The notes under the pieces were generated by a model, which saw only the letters and a list, made by a program, of their open reading frames with translations, did no database searches and was not told the DNA's origin. A stretch of 47,963 nucleotides of DNA from Maricaulis sp. GTDB taxonomy: Bacteria; Pseudomonadota; Alphaproteobacteria; Caulobacterales; Maricaulaceae. Of the stretch, positions 10,539 to 21,284 are shown piece after piece. The translations under genes were made by a program, and so were the position numbers. The stretch is taken from positions 1 through 47,963 of the forward strand of contig NZ_JASBRW010000083.1 of assembly GCF_030149235.1 (NCBI RefSeq). Reading direction: 5' to 3'. Position 1 is the stretch's first letter. Each line of letters starts with the position of its first letter.

Positions 10539-12496
10539 GTGAAAGCCAGCGAGCGGAACGCACAAATCCAGGACGAACTCGTCACCACCTTCCGTCCCAT
10601 CGTGAATGGCGCGGGCCTGGTCGGCATGGCATTTTTCGCGTTCAACGCTGTCAACGCTTTGCGTTCTCTGACGGCCTTGGGCAGATTGTTATGGGCCCGC
10701 TGGCGATCTTTTTCTGTCTGGCCAGCGGCGCGATGTGGTTGTGGACCCGTAAGCATCGCACCGCGTTTGAACTTGAAATCTGCAGCGCCGTCATTTGTAG
10801 CGCCTTGTTCTCCAACACTCTGATCCACCTGTTGGTCGGATTTGAGGCGGAGAACCTGATGTATTTCGCCATCATGATGCCGGCCTTCGCCATGATGACA
10901 CCCAATCTGCGGATCGCCATATTCTGGACGGTGCTGTGCGTCGGCGCCATGCTCGTCATTGTGCATATCAACCTTCCGAGCATGTTCACCGAATATGTCT
11001 CGGTCGGTATTGCCGGCGCTCTGGGCGCTGCCGGCGCGACGACCCTGGTGCGCGGGGCCATCTTCAACGCGGTCTCCGCTCGTCTTGAAGCAGTCAAGGA
11101 GCGCGAAGAAGCATTGCGCATCTCGGTCAAGGACACGCTCACCGCCCTGCCCAACCGGCGCAGCTTCTTCGATGCATTTGAAGACCGCCTCGACGGGCTG
11201 CGCGAGGACGGGCGCAAATTCCTTCTCATCCTGATCGACCTGGACGGGTTCAAGCCGGTCAATGATGTTTACGGGCACAGCACTGGTGATGACTTGCTGC
11301 GGGCGGTGTCCGGGCGGCTGCTGGCGGCCAGCCCTCGCGGCGCCATGGTGGCGCGCCTCGGCGGCGATGAATTTGCCCTGCTGGCCGACCACCGGGCCCA
11401 GACCAATGAGGTCCGGCGCATCGCCTCCCGTCTCGTCGACGCGCTGGCCCTGCCCTATTCGCTGCCGGCCGGAGTCGTACGGATTTCCGGGTCGGCCGGC
11501 GTCTATGTCTGCGATCGTGGCGAGCTGGAATGCAGCGCCATGATCGAGCGCGCTGACCACGCGCTCTACCGCGCCAAGAATGCGCGTCCGGGGGAAGCCG
11601 TGGTCTTCTCCGACCTGGATGAGGTGGACCTGGCCAATGTGAACCATGTCGACCGCTGTCTGCGTCAGGCCGATCTGGAAAAGGAAATGTCGCTGGTCTT
11701 CCAGCCGCAATTCGATCTGGTCAACCAACGGGTCTCCGGGTTCGAGGCACTCGGCCGCTGGAACAGCGCCCAGCTCGGCGCGGTCCCCCCGAGCATTTTT
11801 ATCGCCGCCGCTGAACGGACCACGCAGATGAGCCGGGTTACCCATATTCTGCTCGGCAAGGCGCTCAAGGCGATGGAAAGCCTGCCAAAGGACGCACGGC
11901 TCGCGATCAACCTGTCGGCTCACGATCTGATGTCGGAATCCAATGTCCAGAAAATCGCCGAACAGATCCGTCTGAGCGGTGTCGATGCATCGCGGCTGGA
12001 GCTGGAGATCACCGAGACCGCCATGCTCGACGACCAGGACTTCGCCGCCCGCTCGCTCGGCGAGCTACAGGCGTGTGGTGTCTCTATCGCCCTGGATGAT
12101 TTCGGATCTGGCTATTCCAACTTCAGCTATCTGCAGCGCCTGCACGTCTCCAAGTTGAAAATCGACCGCAGCTTCGTCAAACCGCTGATGAGCGAGGCGT
12201 CCGCGGCCAAGATCCTGCGCACGCTGATCTCGCTGTCGAAATCACTCAACATGGAATGCGTGGTGGAAGGCATCGAGAAACCGGAAGAGATGGCCTACGC
12301 CACCGCCTTCGGCGCCCGCTACCTGCAGGGCTTCCTGCTCGCCAAGCCGATGCCGGCCGAAGAGGTGCCGGACTTCATGGCCAGGGTCCCGGCCTGGATC
12401 GAGCAGATGCGGGACCAGGTTGGCGAGGTGGATATCGATGCGGCCATGCCGCAGCCTGCACTCAACCTGTCAACAATCCGGCGGGCCCAGTCCTAG
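10539..12496 (+). CDS. Membrane GGDEF-EAL cyclic-di-GMP protein with an apparent N-terminal frameshift
   Basis: Bifunctional signalling protein. The C-terminal part has a diguanylate cyclase domain with an intact GGDEF motif (about 11360-11374). It also has a c-di-GMP phosphodiesterase domain with EAL (11744-11752), [15 protein letters not shown] and EGIE motifs, so both halves look catalytically competent. The membrane part has about six helices. The first helix is in another frame: GTG 10539 opens [15 protein letters not shown] and ...[12 protein letters not shown] with good codon bias. Sense then moves to the -1 frame at the TTT run 10658-10660 ([15 protein letters not shown]). One extra T would restore a single frame. 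If the indel is real, translation might restart at ATG 10691, giving 601 residues. Confidence 0.85.
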
Positions 12497-14163
12497 TCCA
12501 CTGACGGCAAATCAAGACCCTGCTCGCGCGCGCAGTCCAGGGCGATGTCATATCCGGCATCGGCATGACGCATGACGCCGGTCGCCGGATCATTCCACAA
12601 CACCCGCTCGACCCGCTTGGCCGCCGCCTCGCTGCCATCGCACAGCACGACCTGGCCGGAGTGCATGGAATAGCCCATGCCGACCCCACCGCCATGATGC
12701 AGCGAAACCCAGGTGGCGCCGGACGCGGTATTGAGCAGAGCGTTCAGCAACGGCCAGTCTGCCACGGCATCGGAGCCGTCCTTCATCGCCTCGGTTTCGC
12801 GATTGGGTGAAGCCACCGAGCCACTGTCGAGATGATCGCGACCGATCACCACCGGTGCAGACAACTCGCCCTTGGCCACCATCTCATTGAAAGCCAGTCC
12901 CAGACGGTGACGATCACCCAGTCCCACCCAGCAGATTCGCGCCGGCAGGCCCTGGAACTGGATCCGCTCGCGCGCCATGTCGAGCCAGCGGTGCAGATGC
13001 GTGTCGTGCGGCATCAGCTCCTTCACCTTGGCGTCGGTCTTGTAGATATCTTCAGGGTCGCCGGACAGGGCGGCCCAGCGGAAGGGCCCGACCCCGCGAC
13101 AGAAAAGCGGGCGGATATAGGCCGGTACGAAACCAGGGAAGTCGAAAGCGTTCTCAACGCCCTCATCCTGAGCCATCTGGCGGATGTTATTACCGTAATC
13201 GAGGGTCGGGATGCCCTGTTTCCAGAACGCCAGCATGGCGCGGACATGCACCGCCATGGATTTCTTGGCCGCGGCCTCGACCTCCTCCGGAGCAGTTTCA
13301 CGCTTGGCATCCCACTCCTCCAGCGTCCAGCCGGCCGGCAGATAGCCATTGACCGGATCGTGGGCCGATGTCTGGTCGGTGACCATGTCGGGATGCTCGC
13401 CGCGACGCACCAGCTCCGGGAAGACCTCAGCCGCATTGCCCAGAAGGCCGACCGAAATCGCCTCGCCGCGGGCACAGGCGGTCTTGATCATCTCCAGCGC
13501 CTCGTCGAGCGTATCGGCGCGCTTGTCGAGATAGCCGGTCTTGAGCCGCATCTCGATCCGGCTGGGCTGGCATTCCACCGCCAGCATGCAGGCCCCGGCC
13601 ATGGTCGCAGCCAGCGGCTGGGCCCCGCCCATGCCGCCAAGCCCGCCGGTCAGGATCCACTTGCCGCTCAGATCACCGTCATAATGCTGCCGCCCGGCCT
13701 CAACGAAGGTCTCGTATGTACCCTGCACAATGCCCTGGCTGCCGATATAGATCCAAGACCCGGCCGTCATCTGGCCGTACATCATCAGGCCCGCCTTATC
13801 GAGCTCACGGAAATGCTCCCAATTGGCCCAGCCGGGTACGAGGTTGGAATTGGCGATCAGCACCCGCGGCGCGTCGGCATGGGTGCGGAACACGCCGACC
13901 GGCTTGCCGGACTGGACCAGGAGCGTCTCGTCTTCCTTGAGCCGTTTCAGTGCGGCAACAATCCGGTCAAAGCTCTCCCAGTCCCGGGCGGCACGGCCAA
14001 TCCCGCCATAGACGACGAGTTCTTCCGGTTTCTCGGCGACCTCCGGATCGAGATTATTCATCAGCATGCGCAAGGGCGCCTCAGCCCCCCAGTGCAAGGC
14101 TTCCAGCTCGCGGCCATGTTTGGCGCGAATGATACGGGCATTGTCGAGACGGGTTCCGCTCAT
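12493..14163 (-). CDS. hutU: Urocanate hydratase
   Basis: Second enzyme of histidine degradation: urocanate to imidazolonepropionate, using tightly bound NAD as an electrophile. The length, 556 residues, is typical. Family blocks include [44 protein letters not shown] (NAD-binding region) and [15 protein letters not shown]. The ATG overlaps the hutG stop (ATGA), so it is the last gene of the translationally coupled hutI-H-G-U chain. Its own stop shares CTAG (12493-12496) with the convergent GGDEF-EAL gene. Confidence 0.97.
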   Translation of the reverse strand: MSGTRLDNARIIRAKHGRELEALHWGAEAPLRMLMNNLDPEVAEKPEELVVYGGIGRAARDWESFDRIVAALKRLKEDETLLVQSGKPVGVFRTHADAPRVLIANSNLVPGWANWEHFRELDKAGLMMYGQMTAGSWIYIGSQGIVQGTYETFVEAGRQHYDGDLSGKWILTGGLGGMGGAQPLAATMAGACMLAVECQPSRIEMRLKTGYLDKRADTLDEALEMIKTACARGEAISVGLLGNAAEVFPELVRRGEHPDMVTDQTSAHDPVNGYLPAGWTLEEWDAKRETAPEEVEAAAKKSMAVHVRAMLAFWKQGIPTLDYGNNIRQMAQDEGVENAFDFPGFVPAYIRPLFCRGVGPFRWAALSGDPEDIYKTDAKVKELMPHDTHLHRWLDMARERIQFQGLPARICWVGLGDRHRLGLAFNEMVAKGELSAPVVIGRDHLDSGSVASPNRETEAMKDGSDAVADWPLLNALLNTASGATWVSLHHGGGVGMGYSMHSGQVVLCDGSEAAAKRVERVLWNDPATGVMRHADAGYDIALDCAREQGLDLPSVD

Positions 14164-14972
14164 GATGAAGCTCCGGCATGAAATTCGGCCGCGGCATCAA
14201 GCGCGGCGCTGATAATGGAATTGAGTACGGGACGCAGTCGGGCGGCCTTGGCCGGATCGAACGCGTATCCGGGGGCGCCGCCCATATAGGCGTTTTGGCC
14301 GATCTCCATTTGCAGGGCGTGGACGCCCAACTCCGGCCGGCCATAGTGGCGGGTGATCCAGCCGCCCTTGAAACGGCCATTGCTGACCGAGGAGAAATCC
14401 GTGGCCGCCTGCATCATTCGGACGGCCTCGGCTTCGATGACGGGCGCGCAACTGGCGCCGGAATTGGTCCCGAGATTGAGATCAGGCAAGCCGCCCTCGA
14501 ACAGGCGCGGCACTTCACTCGCGATCGAGTGCGCATCCCACAGGAACGCATAGCCATGACGTGACCGGGCCCGCTCAAGCGCGCGCTCAAGCGCGGCGTG
14601 ATAAGGCTCGAAATAATCGCGCTTGCGGGCCTCGGTCTCGACTGTATCGGGTGCCTCGCCATCCCGATAGATGGGCTCGCCGTCAAAACGGGCCACGGGT
14701 ACAAGAGCAGTCGTGGCCTGGCCCGGATAGAGCGACTGGCCGGACGGGTCCCTGTTTAGATCGATGACATAACGGGAATACTCGGCGGCAATAATGGTGG
14801 CATTGAGCGGTGCCAGGAAATCATAGAGCTCCGGAATGTGCCAATCGGTATCCGGCAGCGCCCGAGCTTCGGGGCTCAAGCGCTGCTCGAGCCCGGGCGA
14901 AAGCTTGAGCCCTGAATGGGGCATGGAGACCACCAGCGGGCCGCCTCCGATGTGTTCGGTCACCACCATCAT
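14160..14972 (-). CDS. hutG: N-formylglutamate deformylase
   Basis: Final step of the five-enzyme hut route: hydrolyses N-formylglutamate to glutamate and formate. The 270 residues show the N-formylglutamate amidohydrolase features: SMPHSG near the start, IDLNRDPSG and a metal-binding FLWDAHSI, with [14 protein letters not shown] near the end. This is the deformylase type of HutG, not the arginase-like formimidoylglutamase type. That agrees with the presence of hutF in the cluster. The start overlaps the hutH stop by ATGA, and its stop overlaps the hutU start. Confidence 0.95.
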   Translation of the reverse strand: MMVVTEHIGGGPLVVSMPHSGLKLSPGLEQRLSPEARALPDTDWHIPELYDFLAPLNATIIAAEYSRYVIDLNRDPSGQSLYPGQATTALVPVARFDGEPIYRDGEAPDTVETEARKRDYFEPYHAALERALERARSRHGYAFLWDAHSIASEVPRLFEGGLPDLNLGTNSGASCAPVIEAEAVRMMQAATDFSSVSNGRFKGGWITRHYGRPELGVHALQMEIGQNAYMGGAPGYAFDPAKAARLRPVLNSIISAALDAAAEFHAGASS

Positions 14973-16486
14973 TGCACCGCACCGGGAAGACCGCGCACCA
15001 TCGCAGCCGCGCCGATCAGTGCCTTGGCGGCCTCCAGGTCCGGCGCGAGATAGCGATCATCACCCAAATGCGGGATTTCACCGCGCACCTGGTCATGAAC
15101 GGTGCAGAGCACCGGCGAGCTCTTCAACGGAGCGTGGAAATCAAGTGCCTGGGCAGCCACAATCAATTCGATCCCGAGCACGCCGCGCAGATTGTCCGCC
15201 ATGTCCAGCAGCCGCCTGGCCCCATGCGTCGCCATGGAGACGTGGTCTTCCTGGTTGGCACTGGTGGGGATGCTGTCCACGCTGGCGGGATAGGCACGCT
15301 GCTTGTTTTCCGACACCAGGGCAGCCGCCGTGACATGGGCAATCATATAGCCGGAATTCAGCCCCGGCTCCGGAGACAGGAAGGCCGGCAGACGGCTCTG
15401 GCTGGCATCCGTCAGCAAGGCGATGCGGCGCTCTGACAATGATCCGATTTCTGCCGCCGCCAGGGCCAGCTGATCGGCCGCAAAGGCAACCGGCTCGGCA
15501 TGGAAATTACCGCCGGAGAGCGCTTCATCCTGACCGGGGAAGATCAGCGGGTTATCGGTGACTGCATTAGCCTCGGCATGAAGGACACCGGCGGCGGACC
15601 GCATCAGGTCGAGGACCGCGCCCATAACCTGGGGCTGACAACGCAGGCAGTAAGGATCCTGGACCTTTTCGCAATCGGCATGCGAGCCGAGAATTTCACT
15701 GTGCTCCAGCAGGCTGCGTATGCCGGCCGCTGTTTCTATCTGTCCCGGCTGTCCGCGCAGCGCGTGAATTCGGGCATCGAACGGTACCATAGAGCCCTTC
15801 GCGGCATCGACGCTGAGGGCGCCGCAGACCAGGGCATTGCTGAAAGCGGTATCGATCTCAAACAGGCCAGCCAGAGCCAGGGCAGTCGAAACCTGGGTGC
15901 CATTGAGCAAAGCCAGGCCTTCCTTGGGCGCCAGCTCTACCGGTTCGAGCCCAGCCGCGTTGAGAGCCTTACCCGCCGGCATCCGCGTGCCGCGATAGAA
16001 GACTTCGCCGCCGCCCATCAGGGCCAGCGACATGTGCGCGAGCGGCGCCAGGTCACCGGAGGCGCCGACCGAACCTTTTTCCGGGATCAGCGGGAGGATA
16101 TCGGCATCAGCCATGGCCTGAAGCGCCATAAGGGTCGACCAGCGTATGCCAGACGCCCCGCGGCCGAGACTGGCCAGCTTGAGCGCCATGATCAGGCGAA
16201 CAATGGCCGCCGGCAAAGGCTCTCCGAGCCCGACCGCATGGGACTCCACCAGGCGCTGTTGCAGCAGACCCAGTTGATCGGCGGCAATGCGCGTATGTGC
16301 CAGTTTTCCGAAACCGGTATTGAGGCCATAGACGGTCCGGCCGGAGGCAATCAGCCGCTCTACGCTGGCCGCAGAGGCATCGACATCGGTTTTCGCCGCC
16401 TCGGCCAGCGTAAATCCTGCGCCGAGGAAAATCTCCCGCCAGTTCGCCAGCGCCATCGCACCGGGCTTGATCACAACCTGGCTCAT
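14969..16486 (-). CDS. hutH: Histidine ammonia-lyase
   Basis: First step of histidine degradation: eliminates ammonia to form urocanate. 505 residues. The self-forming MIO cofactor triad Ala-Ser-Gly is at residues 142-144 in [15 protein letters not shown], the same numbering as in Pseudomonas [13 protein letters not shown] and the [11 protein letters not shown] block are also present. I set the start at 16486 (MSQVVIKPG) because this ATG overlaps the hutI stop (ATGA). The frame is open to 16537, but those 17 residues lie in the hutI coding region. Confidence 0.96.
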   Translation of the reverse strand: MSQVVIKPGAMALANWREIFLGAGFTLAEAAKTDVDASAASVERLIASGRTVYGLNTGFGKLAHTRIAADQLGLLQQRLVESHAVGLGEPLPAAIVRLIMALKLASLGRGASGIRWSTLMALQAMADADILPLIPEKGSVGASGDLAPLAHMSLALMGGGEVFYRGTRMPAGKALNAAGLEPVELAPKEGLALLNGTQVSTALALAGLFEIDTAFSNALVCGALSVDAAKGSMVPFDARIHALRGQPGQIETAAGIRSLLEHSEILGSHADCEKVQDPYCLRCQPQVMGAVLDLMRSAAGVLHAEANAVTDNPLIFPGQDEALSGGNFHAEPVAFAADQLALAAAEIGSLSERRIALLTDASQSRLPAFLSPEPGLNSGYMIAHVTAAALVSENKQRAYPASVDSIPTSANQEDHVSMATHGARRLLDMADNLRGVLGIELIVAAQALDFHAPLKSSPVLCTVHDQVRGEIPHLGDDRYLAPDLEAAKALIGAAAMVRGLPGAVQ

Positions 16487-17694
16487 TGCCACTCCCCATT
16501 GAGAATTCGAGCATGCAGCGGGCGGTGTCCGACCCACTGGATAAGTTCTGCCGGCCGGTCGATATCCCAGACCGCCAGATCGGCGCGTTTGCCGGTTTCA
16601 AGTGTCCCGATCTCGCGCTCCAGCCCGAGGGCGCGCGCAGCTTCCCGGGTGATGCCCGCTAACGCCTCTTCAACTGTCAGGCCGAACAGCGTGCAGGCCA
16701 TGTTGGCGGCGGTCAGCAATGACAGGAGTGGCGAGGAACCGGGATTGGCATCGGTCGCCACCGCCATACAGACACCTTTTGCGCGCAGCACAGCGATCGG
16801 CGGCAGCTGCGTTTCGCGCAGCGTGTAGAAGGCCCCCGGCAAGAGCACAGCCACGCTGCCGGCCTTTGCCATCGCCGCGACGCCCTCTTTGCTGGTGTAT
16901 TCAAGATGATCGGCAGACAAGGCGTCAAAACCGGCTGCCAGGGCCGCACCACCACAATCGCTGAACTGGTCGGCATGCAGTTTCACCGGCAGGCCGGCCT
17001 CCCGTGCCGCCTCGAAAACACGGCGGGTCTGCTCAGCCGAAAAGGCGATGGTTTCGCAATAGGCATCAACCGCGTCGGCAAGACCTTCGCGCGCTGCTTC
17101 ACGGATCAGGGGCAGGCAGACTTCGTCGATATAGGCATCGGACCGGCCGGCGTATTCTGCCGGGACCGCATGAGCGGCGAGGAGCGTCGTCACCACCCGC
17201 AGCCCGGAGGCCCGGCCGCAAGCGCGGGCTGCCTTGAGCATGGCGAGCTCGCTTTCGAACTCGAGACCATAACCCGACTTGATCTCAACTGTCCCCACAC
17301 CCTCACGGGCGAGCGGGTCGAGCCGGGTCAGCGCCGCTGCAGCGAGCTCAGCCGCATCGGCCCGGCGGGTTTCGCTGACCGTGCGCGCGATCCCGCCGCC
17401 GGAACGCGCAATGTCCTCATAGCTCTCGCCCTGTAGCCGGCGGGCATATTCATCCGAACGGTCGCCGGCAAAGACGATATGGGTGTGGCAATCCACCAGG
17501 GCGGGCGTCACCCAGCGGCCCTCAAGGTCCACAGTTTCGCTGACATCCACCGGAGCCTCGCTGCGCGGCCCGACATAGGCGATGCGGTCACCGGCGATAC
17601 CGAGAGCGCCATCATGCACTTCGTGCAGCTTGCCACTCTCTTCGGACACCATGGTCGCGAGCTTGGCGTTGATCAGCAATTTATCCAGACGCAT
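16483..17694 (-). CDS. hutI: Imidazolonepropionase
   Basis: Third enzyme of the hut route: hydrolyses 4-imidazolone-5-propionate to N-formimidoylglutamate. It is an amidohydrolase of 403 residues. The metal-binding [10 protein letters not shown], the typical [20 protein letters not shown] block, LHADQFSD and ATDANPGS (metal aspartate) are visible. The start is placed at 17694 ([15 protein letters not shown]). The frame is open further, to 17757, but that would run through the HutC-type operator. It is the first gene of the minus-strand arm, divergent from hutF. Confidence 0.95.
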   Translation of the reverse strand: MRLDKLLINAKLATMVSEESGKLHEVHDGALGIAGDRIAYVGPRSEAPVDVSETVDLEGRWVTPALVDCHTHIVFAGDRSDEYARRLQGESYEDIARSGGGIARTVSETRRADAAELAAAALTRLDPLAREGVGTVEIKSGYGLEFESELAMLKAARACGRASGLRVVTTLLAAHAVPAEYAGRSDAYIDEVCLPLIREAAREGLADAVDAYCETIAFSAEQTRRVFEAAREAGLPVKLHADQFSDCGGAALAAGFDALSADHLEYTSKEGVAAMAKAGSVAVLLPGAFYTLRETQLPPIAVLRAKGVCMAVATDANPGSSPLLSLLTAANMACTLFGLTVEEALAGITREAARALGLEREIGTLETGKRADLAVWDIDRPAELIQWVGHRPLHARILNGEWQ

Positions 17695-17714
17695 GGGGCA
17701 GTCCCGGCTTGGCT

Positions 17715-17734
17715 TTATTTGTATATGCAAATAA
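17715..17734. promoter_or_regulatory. HutC-type operator in the hutI/hutF divergent promoter
   Basis: A 20-bp inverted repeat, TTATTTGTATATGCAAATAA, is symmetric except for one central base pair. It contains the TTGTATATRCAA core expected for HutC, a GntR/HutC-family repressor released by urocanate. It lies midway in the 76-base gap between hutI and hutF, so one site can control both arms. The AT-rich flank offers -10-like sequences in both directions. Confidence 0.8.
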
Positions 17735-17770
17735 TAAGAAGTCGGAGCGCTGTCCACTGGCCGAGTGAAG

Positions 17771-19138
17771 ATGAAACATCTGTTTTTTGACCATGCCCTG
17801 CTGCAAACCGGTTGGGCTAATCAGGTCCGCATCGCCATTGATGCGGATGGCCGCATCGCTTCGGTTGCGCCCGGCGCGAAGCCAGGGGGCGATGATCATC
17901 GCCACCGGCTTGGTCTTCCCGGAATGGCCAATCTGCACTCGCATGCCTTCCAGCGCGCCATGGCGGGGTTGAGCGAGTTCCGCGCTCCGGGGCGCGACAG
18001 TTTCTGGTCCTGGCGCGAGCTGATGTACCGCTTTGTCGCCCGGCTAACGCCAGCGGATGTCGAGGCCGTGACCAGCCTGGCCTATTGCGAGATGCTGGAA
18101 ACCGGTTTCACCAGCGTCGGTGAATTCCATTATCTGCACAATCAGCCCGACGGGCAGAGCTATGCCAATCCGGCCGAGATGGGTCTGCGGGTGGTGGCTG
18201 CGGCCTCAACAACCGGCATCGCCCTCACCTTGCTGCCCGTGCTCTATCGCTGGGCCGGTTTCGGCAAGCGCGCGCCCGAGCCGCACCAGGCGCGTTTCGT
18301 CAACACATTGGACGGCTTTGCCGATCTGCACGGTGCGGCGGCCGAGGCCATCAAGCACCTCCCGCGTGCCAGGCTCGGGCTGGCCCCTCATTCGCTGCGC
18401 GCCGTGGACCGGGATGAGTTCGACGCCTTGCAGGCCCTTGCCGGGGATGGGCCAGTTCATATCCATATCGCCGAGCAAATGGCCGAGGTTACAGCCTGCC
18501 AGGAAGCCGTGGGCACAACGCCGGTGGATTATCTGCTCAACCAGGTCGAGGTCGATGAACGCTGGTGCCTGGTTCATGCCACCCACATGACACCCGCGGA
18601 GACCACGGCATTGGCACAGACCCGTGCCATCGCCGGGCTTTGCCCACAGACCGAAGCCAATCTTGGCGATGGTCTCTTTCCCGCGCCCGATTATCTCGCC
18701 GCCGGGGGCCGGCTGGGGATCGGAAGCGATAGCCAGATCCGCATTGACCTGGCCGAGGAATTACGTCTGCTGGAATACGGCCAGCGCCTGCGCTCGCAGC
18801 AACGCAATGTGTTGAGCCAGCCGGGCGAAGCCACCGGCGTGTCGCTCTATGGCGCGGCGGCCAGCGGCGGAGCTCAGGCCATTGCCCAGGGCTCCGGCCA
18901 GCTGGAAGCCGGTCAGCCCGCCGACATCGTGACCCTGAACCTGGATGCCCCCGCGCTATGGGCCGAAGACCCAACTGCGATAATCAGCAGCTGGATATTC
19001 AGCGGCGATGGACGCTGCATTGAAACGGTCTATGTCTCGGGTCGAACAGTCGTTGAAAACGGGCGTGCCAAGGCACGCGATGAAGTCGAGCAACGCTATG
19101 GGGCGAGCATAAGGCGACTTCGCAATTGGGCCTGTTAG
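17771..19138 (+). CDS. hutF: Formimidoylglutamate deiminase
   Basis: Fourth step of the five-enzyme hut route: deiminates N-formimidoylglutamate to N-formylglutamate, the HutG substrate. It is an amidohydrolase of 455 residues. Metal ligands appear in NLHSHAFQRAMAG, in LAPHSLRAV, in HIHIAEQ and in the GIGSDSQI aspartate motif. The family-specific RDSFWSWRE is also present. The start is taken at ATG 17771, though a GTG six bases earlier is possible. hutC follows after three bases. Confidence 0.95.
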   Translation: MKHLFFDHALLQTGWANQVRIAIDADGRIASVAPGAKPGGDDHRHRLGLPGMANLHSHAFQRAMAGLSEFRAPGRDSFWSWRELMYRFVARLTPADVEAVTSLAYCEMLETGFTSVGEFHYLHNQPDGQSYANPAEMGLRVVAAASTTGIALTLLPVLYRWAGFGKRAPEPHQARFVNTLDGFADLHGAAAEAIKHLPRARLGLAPHSLRAVDRDEFDALQALAGDGPVHIHIAEQMAEVTACQEAVGTTPVDYLLNQVEVDERWCLVHATHMTPAETTALAQTRAIAGLCPQTEANLGDGLFPAPDYLAAGGRLGIGSDSQIRIDLAEELRLLEYGQRLRSQQRNVLSQPGEATGVSLYGAAASGGAQAIAQGSGQLEAGQPADIVTLNLDAPALWAEDPTAIISSWIFSGDGRCIETVYVSGRTVVENGRAKARDEVEQRYGASIRRLRNWAC

Positions 19139-19141
19139 TCT

Positions 19142-19894
19142 ATGAGTGAATGGCGCGAACAACTCGAACTGGACGGACAAGGCGCCGTCTATGAACAAAT
19201 CAAGCGCGCGCTTTCAGTGAACATCCGATCGGGTGACTGGGCGCCGGGACACCGCGTACCGGGTGAAGAAGACCTTGCCAATCATTTCGGTGCGGCACGC
19301 ATGACGGTTCACCGGGCCCTGCGCGAGCTGACCGATGAAGGTCTGATCATCCGGCGCCGGCGCGCCGGCAGTTTCGTCGCCCTGCCCCCGCCGCCCGCGG
19401 CTATGCTGGAAATTGTCGACATGTCCAGCCTGATCCCGGCGCGTGGTCAGCATTACCACTATGAGTGCCTGGTCAATGAAACCGTGAACGCGGATCAGGA
19501 AACCGCCGAGCGCATGCGCATCGAAACCGGAAGCCCGGTCCAGCGCATATTGTGCCGCCATTATGCGGACGAAGCCGTGGTCGAGCTGGAAGAGCGCTGG
19601 ATCAATCTGTCACTGCTCCCCGAGGCCCGCACGGCGGCGTTTGATCGCTCCAGCCCGGGCGCCTGGCTGCTCTCCGTCGCCCCGTGGACCGAGGCGGAGC
19701 ATACCGTCTCGGCTGCCAATGCCGATACGGCGACCGCGGAGCTTCTGGACGCCGCAATCGGCCAGGCCTGCCTGGTCCTGGAGCGCCGGACATTCCAGGC
19801 CGAACGTGTTGTAACCTATGCCCGTCTGACCCATCCGGGTGATCGCCACAGCATGAGCGAACGCTTCATTCCGGGCAATGGTTCGCAATCGTAA
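19142..19894 (+). CDS. hutC: Histidine utilization repressor, GntR/HutC family
   Basis: Transcription factor of 250 residues. The N-terminal winged helix-turn-helix is intact (about residues 15-80, YEQIKRALSVNIRSGDWAPG, VPGEEDLANHFGAARMTVHRAL). The C-terminal UTRA ligand domain (about 95-245) ends in LTHPGDRHSMSERF, typical of HutC, which senses urocanate. It is encoded directly after hutF, so it probably represses both hut arms and itself through the operator at 17715-17734. Confidence 0.93.
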   Translation: MSEWREQLELDGQGAVYEQIKRALSVNIRSGDWAPGHRVPGEEDLANHFGAARMTVHRALRELTDEGLIIRRRRAGSFVALPPPPAAMLEIVDMSSLIPARGQHYHYECLVNETVNADQETAERMRIETGSPVQRILCRHYADEAVVELEERWINLSLLPEARTAAFDRSSPGAWLLSVAPWTEAEHTVSAANADTATAELLDAAIGQACLVLERRTFQAERVVTYARLTHPGDRHSMSERFIPGNGSQS

Positions 19895-19953
19895 TAAATT
19901 GCTTTTGCACGTCGCATAATTCATTCACGGCGCTAAACGACTGGATTTCCCGA

Positions 19954-19970
19954 ATCGTGCGTTACACGAT
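19954..19970. promoter_or_regulatory. Perfect 6-5-6 inverted repeat
   Basis: ATCGTG-CGTTA-CACGAT lies between hutC and the doubtful small reading frame at 19986. It could be an operator or a weak hairpin. No T-run follows. Confidence 0.3.
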
Positions 19971-19985
19971 AGGGAGCCTGTCGAT

Positions 19986-20237
19986 ATGCGTACCATTCTT
20001 GTCTATACCGCCCTGGCATTCGCCGTGTTTTTCCTGCCCCCGCTGACCGAGGGCGGGGCGCAATCCATGGCGGGGTTACGGGCGGATAGCGGCCATCAGG
20101 TGCTCAATGAATGCACCGCGTTCGCGCGCTTCGATCCAGCGCACGACGGCGACAATGTCATGTTCGGGGTCGATATAGACCATGTTGGCCCCTGCCCCCA
20201 GGTAGGCGAAGCTCGTCTGCGGAGCAGCCTCTACTGA
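19986..20237 (+). CDS. Doubtful small reading frame with a signal-peptide-like start
   Basis: The frame opens after AGGGAG at good spacing and begins MRTILVYTALAFAVFFLPPL, which looks like a signal peptide. After about 30 residues it runs antisense through the 3' end of the serine hydrolase gene and loses any protein-like character. It may be a decayed gene whose body was lost, or chance. The rest of the 180-base gap between hutC and the hydrolase holds only the palindrome at 19954. Confidence 0.2.
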   Translation: MRTILVYTALAFAVFFLPPLTEGGAQSMAGLRADSGHQVLNECTAFARFDPAHDGDNVMFGVDIDHVGPCPQVGEARLRSSLY

Positions 20238-21266
20238 AATCGTTGCGCCCGCGATATCCGGGCGGTTGAGGAAGAAATTCATATATCCATAATGCGGCGC
20301 CACATCGGTCGGCGTCAGCGACGCCTCGAACCAGGCGTCGGACAAGACCTGTTCCCCGTCCCAATTGCCGCGATGCAGACCCAGCAGGCCGAGCCGGGCC
20401 TGGTCATAGGCCGAAAGCATCATGCCGCCACCCCAATGGCCGCCACCGGAGACCGACCACATCTGCTCGCCGTCAATCTCGACATAGGAATTGCGATAGC
20501 CATGCCATTCCCAGCTGCCCGATGAGCCGATCGGGGTCATGACCTCGTTCGCCAACACGTCCGGCAGGGGACGCTCGAAGACGTGCAGTGCAGCCAGAGC
20601 CAGGGCGTTGACGCGGACATCATTATATTCCCAGGCCGCCCCAGGCTCGGGCGGCCCCGCCACAAGATCACGGGCCGGATTGTCCCGGGCCGGTCGGTCG
20701 GCCCAGGCCGGCTTGTCCCACAGCGTGCCCCACCAGCCCGATGTCTGGCGCAGCATCTGGTCCCAGGTGATGGCGCGATTGTGCTCGGTCTGGAACAGCG
20801 GATCGTCGACATAGTCGGAGACGCGGTCATCGACGCTGGCGATCAGTCCGTCATCGACGGCGACACCCACGACATGGCTGAGGAAGGTCTTGGAGATGGA
20901 GAAGGTCATGTCGACCCGGTCCAGATCCCCCCATTCCGCAACGATATAGCCATTGCGCATGATGATCCCGGCCGGCTCGCCGCGGCGGCGAAACTCGCCG
21001 AGCGGGCTGGAATGCGGCTCGAAGGCCCAGGTTAGCGGGACCATGACCGACAGGTCGCGGACATCAACCCCCTCCCAGCCCTCACGCGGCTGGGTCTCAT
21101 TGTCGATCGCGAACTGGACCGCCGCCTGCAGCGCGTCCGGATCAAATCCGAGGGCCTCTGGATCCCGGCGTTCCCAGGCCGCATCGCCCTGCGGGGGGAA
21201 ATAGTCCTGCGCCCAGCTCGAGGACGCGATCAGTATAAGAGATAATCCCGCGACAAACCGCATCAC
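20076..21266 (-). CDS. Secreted serine hydrolase, class C beta-lactamase family
   Basis: Penicillin-binding-protein/beta-lactamase-fold hydrolase of 396 residues with a signal peptide (MMRFVAGLSLILIASSSWA). The nucleophile motif S-x-x-K is SISK in FSISKTFLSH, and the second motif Y-x-N is present as EYND. The third K-T-G-type motif is not obvious and may be replaced by the late glycine-rich GAGANMVY. Members are often esterases or peptidases and not resistance enzymes. The start is only 18 bases after the TonB receptor stop, so the two are probably cotranscribed. Confidence 0.88.
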   Translation of the reverse strand: MMRFVAGLSLILIASSSWAQDYFPPQGDAAWERRDPEALGFDPDALQAAVQFAIDNETQPREGWEGVDVRDLSVMVPLTWAFEPHSSPLGEFRRRGEPAGIIMRNGYIVAEWGDLDRVDMTFSISKTFLSHVVGVAVDDGLIASVDDRVSDYVDDPLFQTEHNRAITWDQMLRQTSGWWGTLWDKPAWADRPARDNPARDLVAGPPEPGAAWEYNDVRVNALALAALHVFERPLPDVLANEVMTPIGSSGSWEWHGYRNSYVEIDGEQMWSVSGGGHWGGGMMLSAYDQARLGLLGLHRGNWDGEQVLSDAWFEASLTPTDVAPHYGYMNFFLNRPDIAGATISVEAAPQTSFAYLGAGANMVYIDPEHDIVAVVRWIEARERGAFIEHLMAAIRP

Positions 21267-21284
21267 AGCCCTCCCCGGCCTTGA

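Noticed and set aside
20036..20058. GC hairpin next to a T-run after hutC
   Set aside because: The T-run precedes the hairpin on the plus strand and would be an A-run after it on the minus strand, so it is not an intrinsic terminator in either direction.
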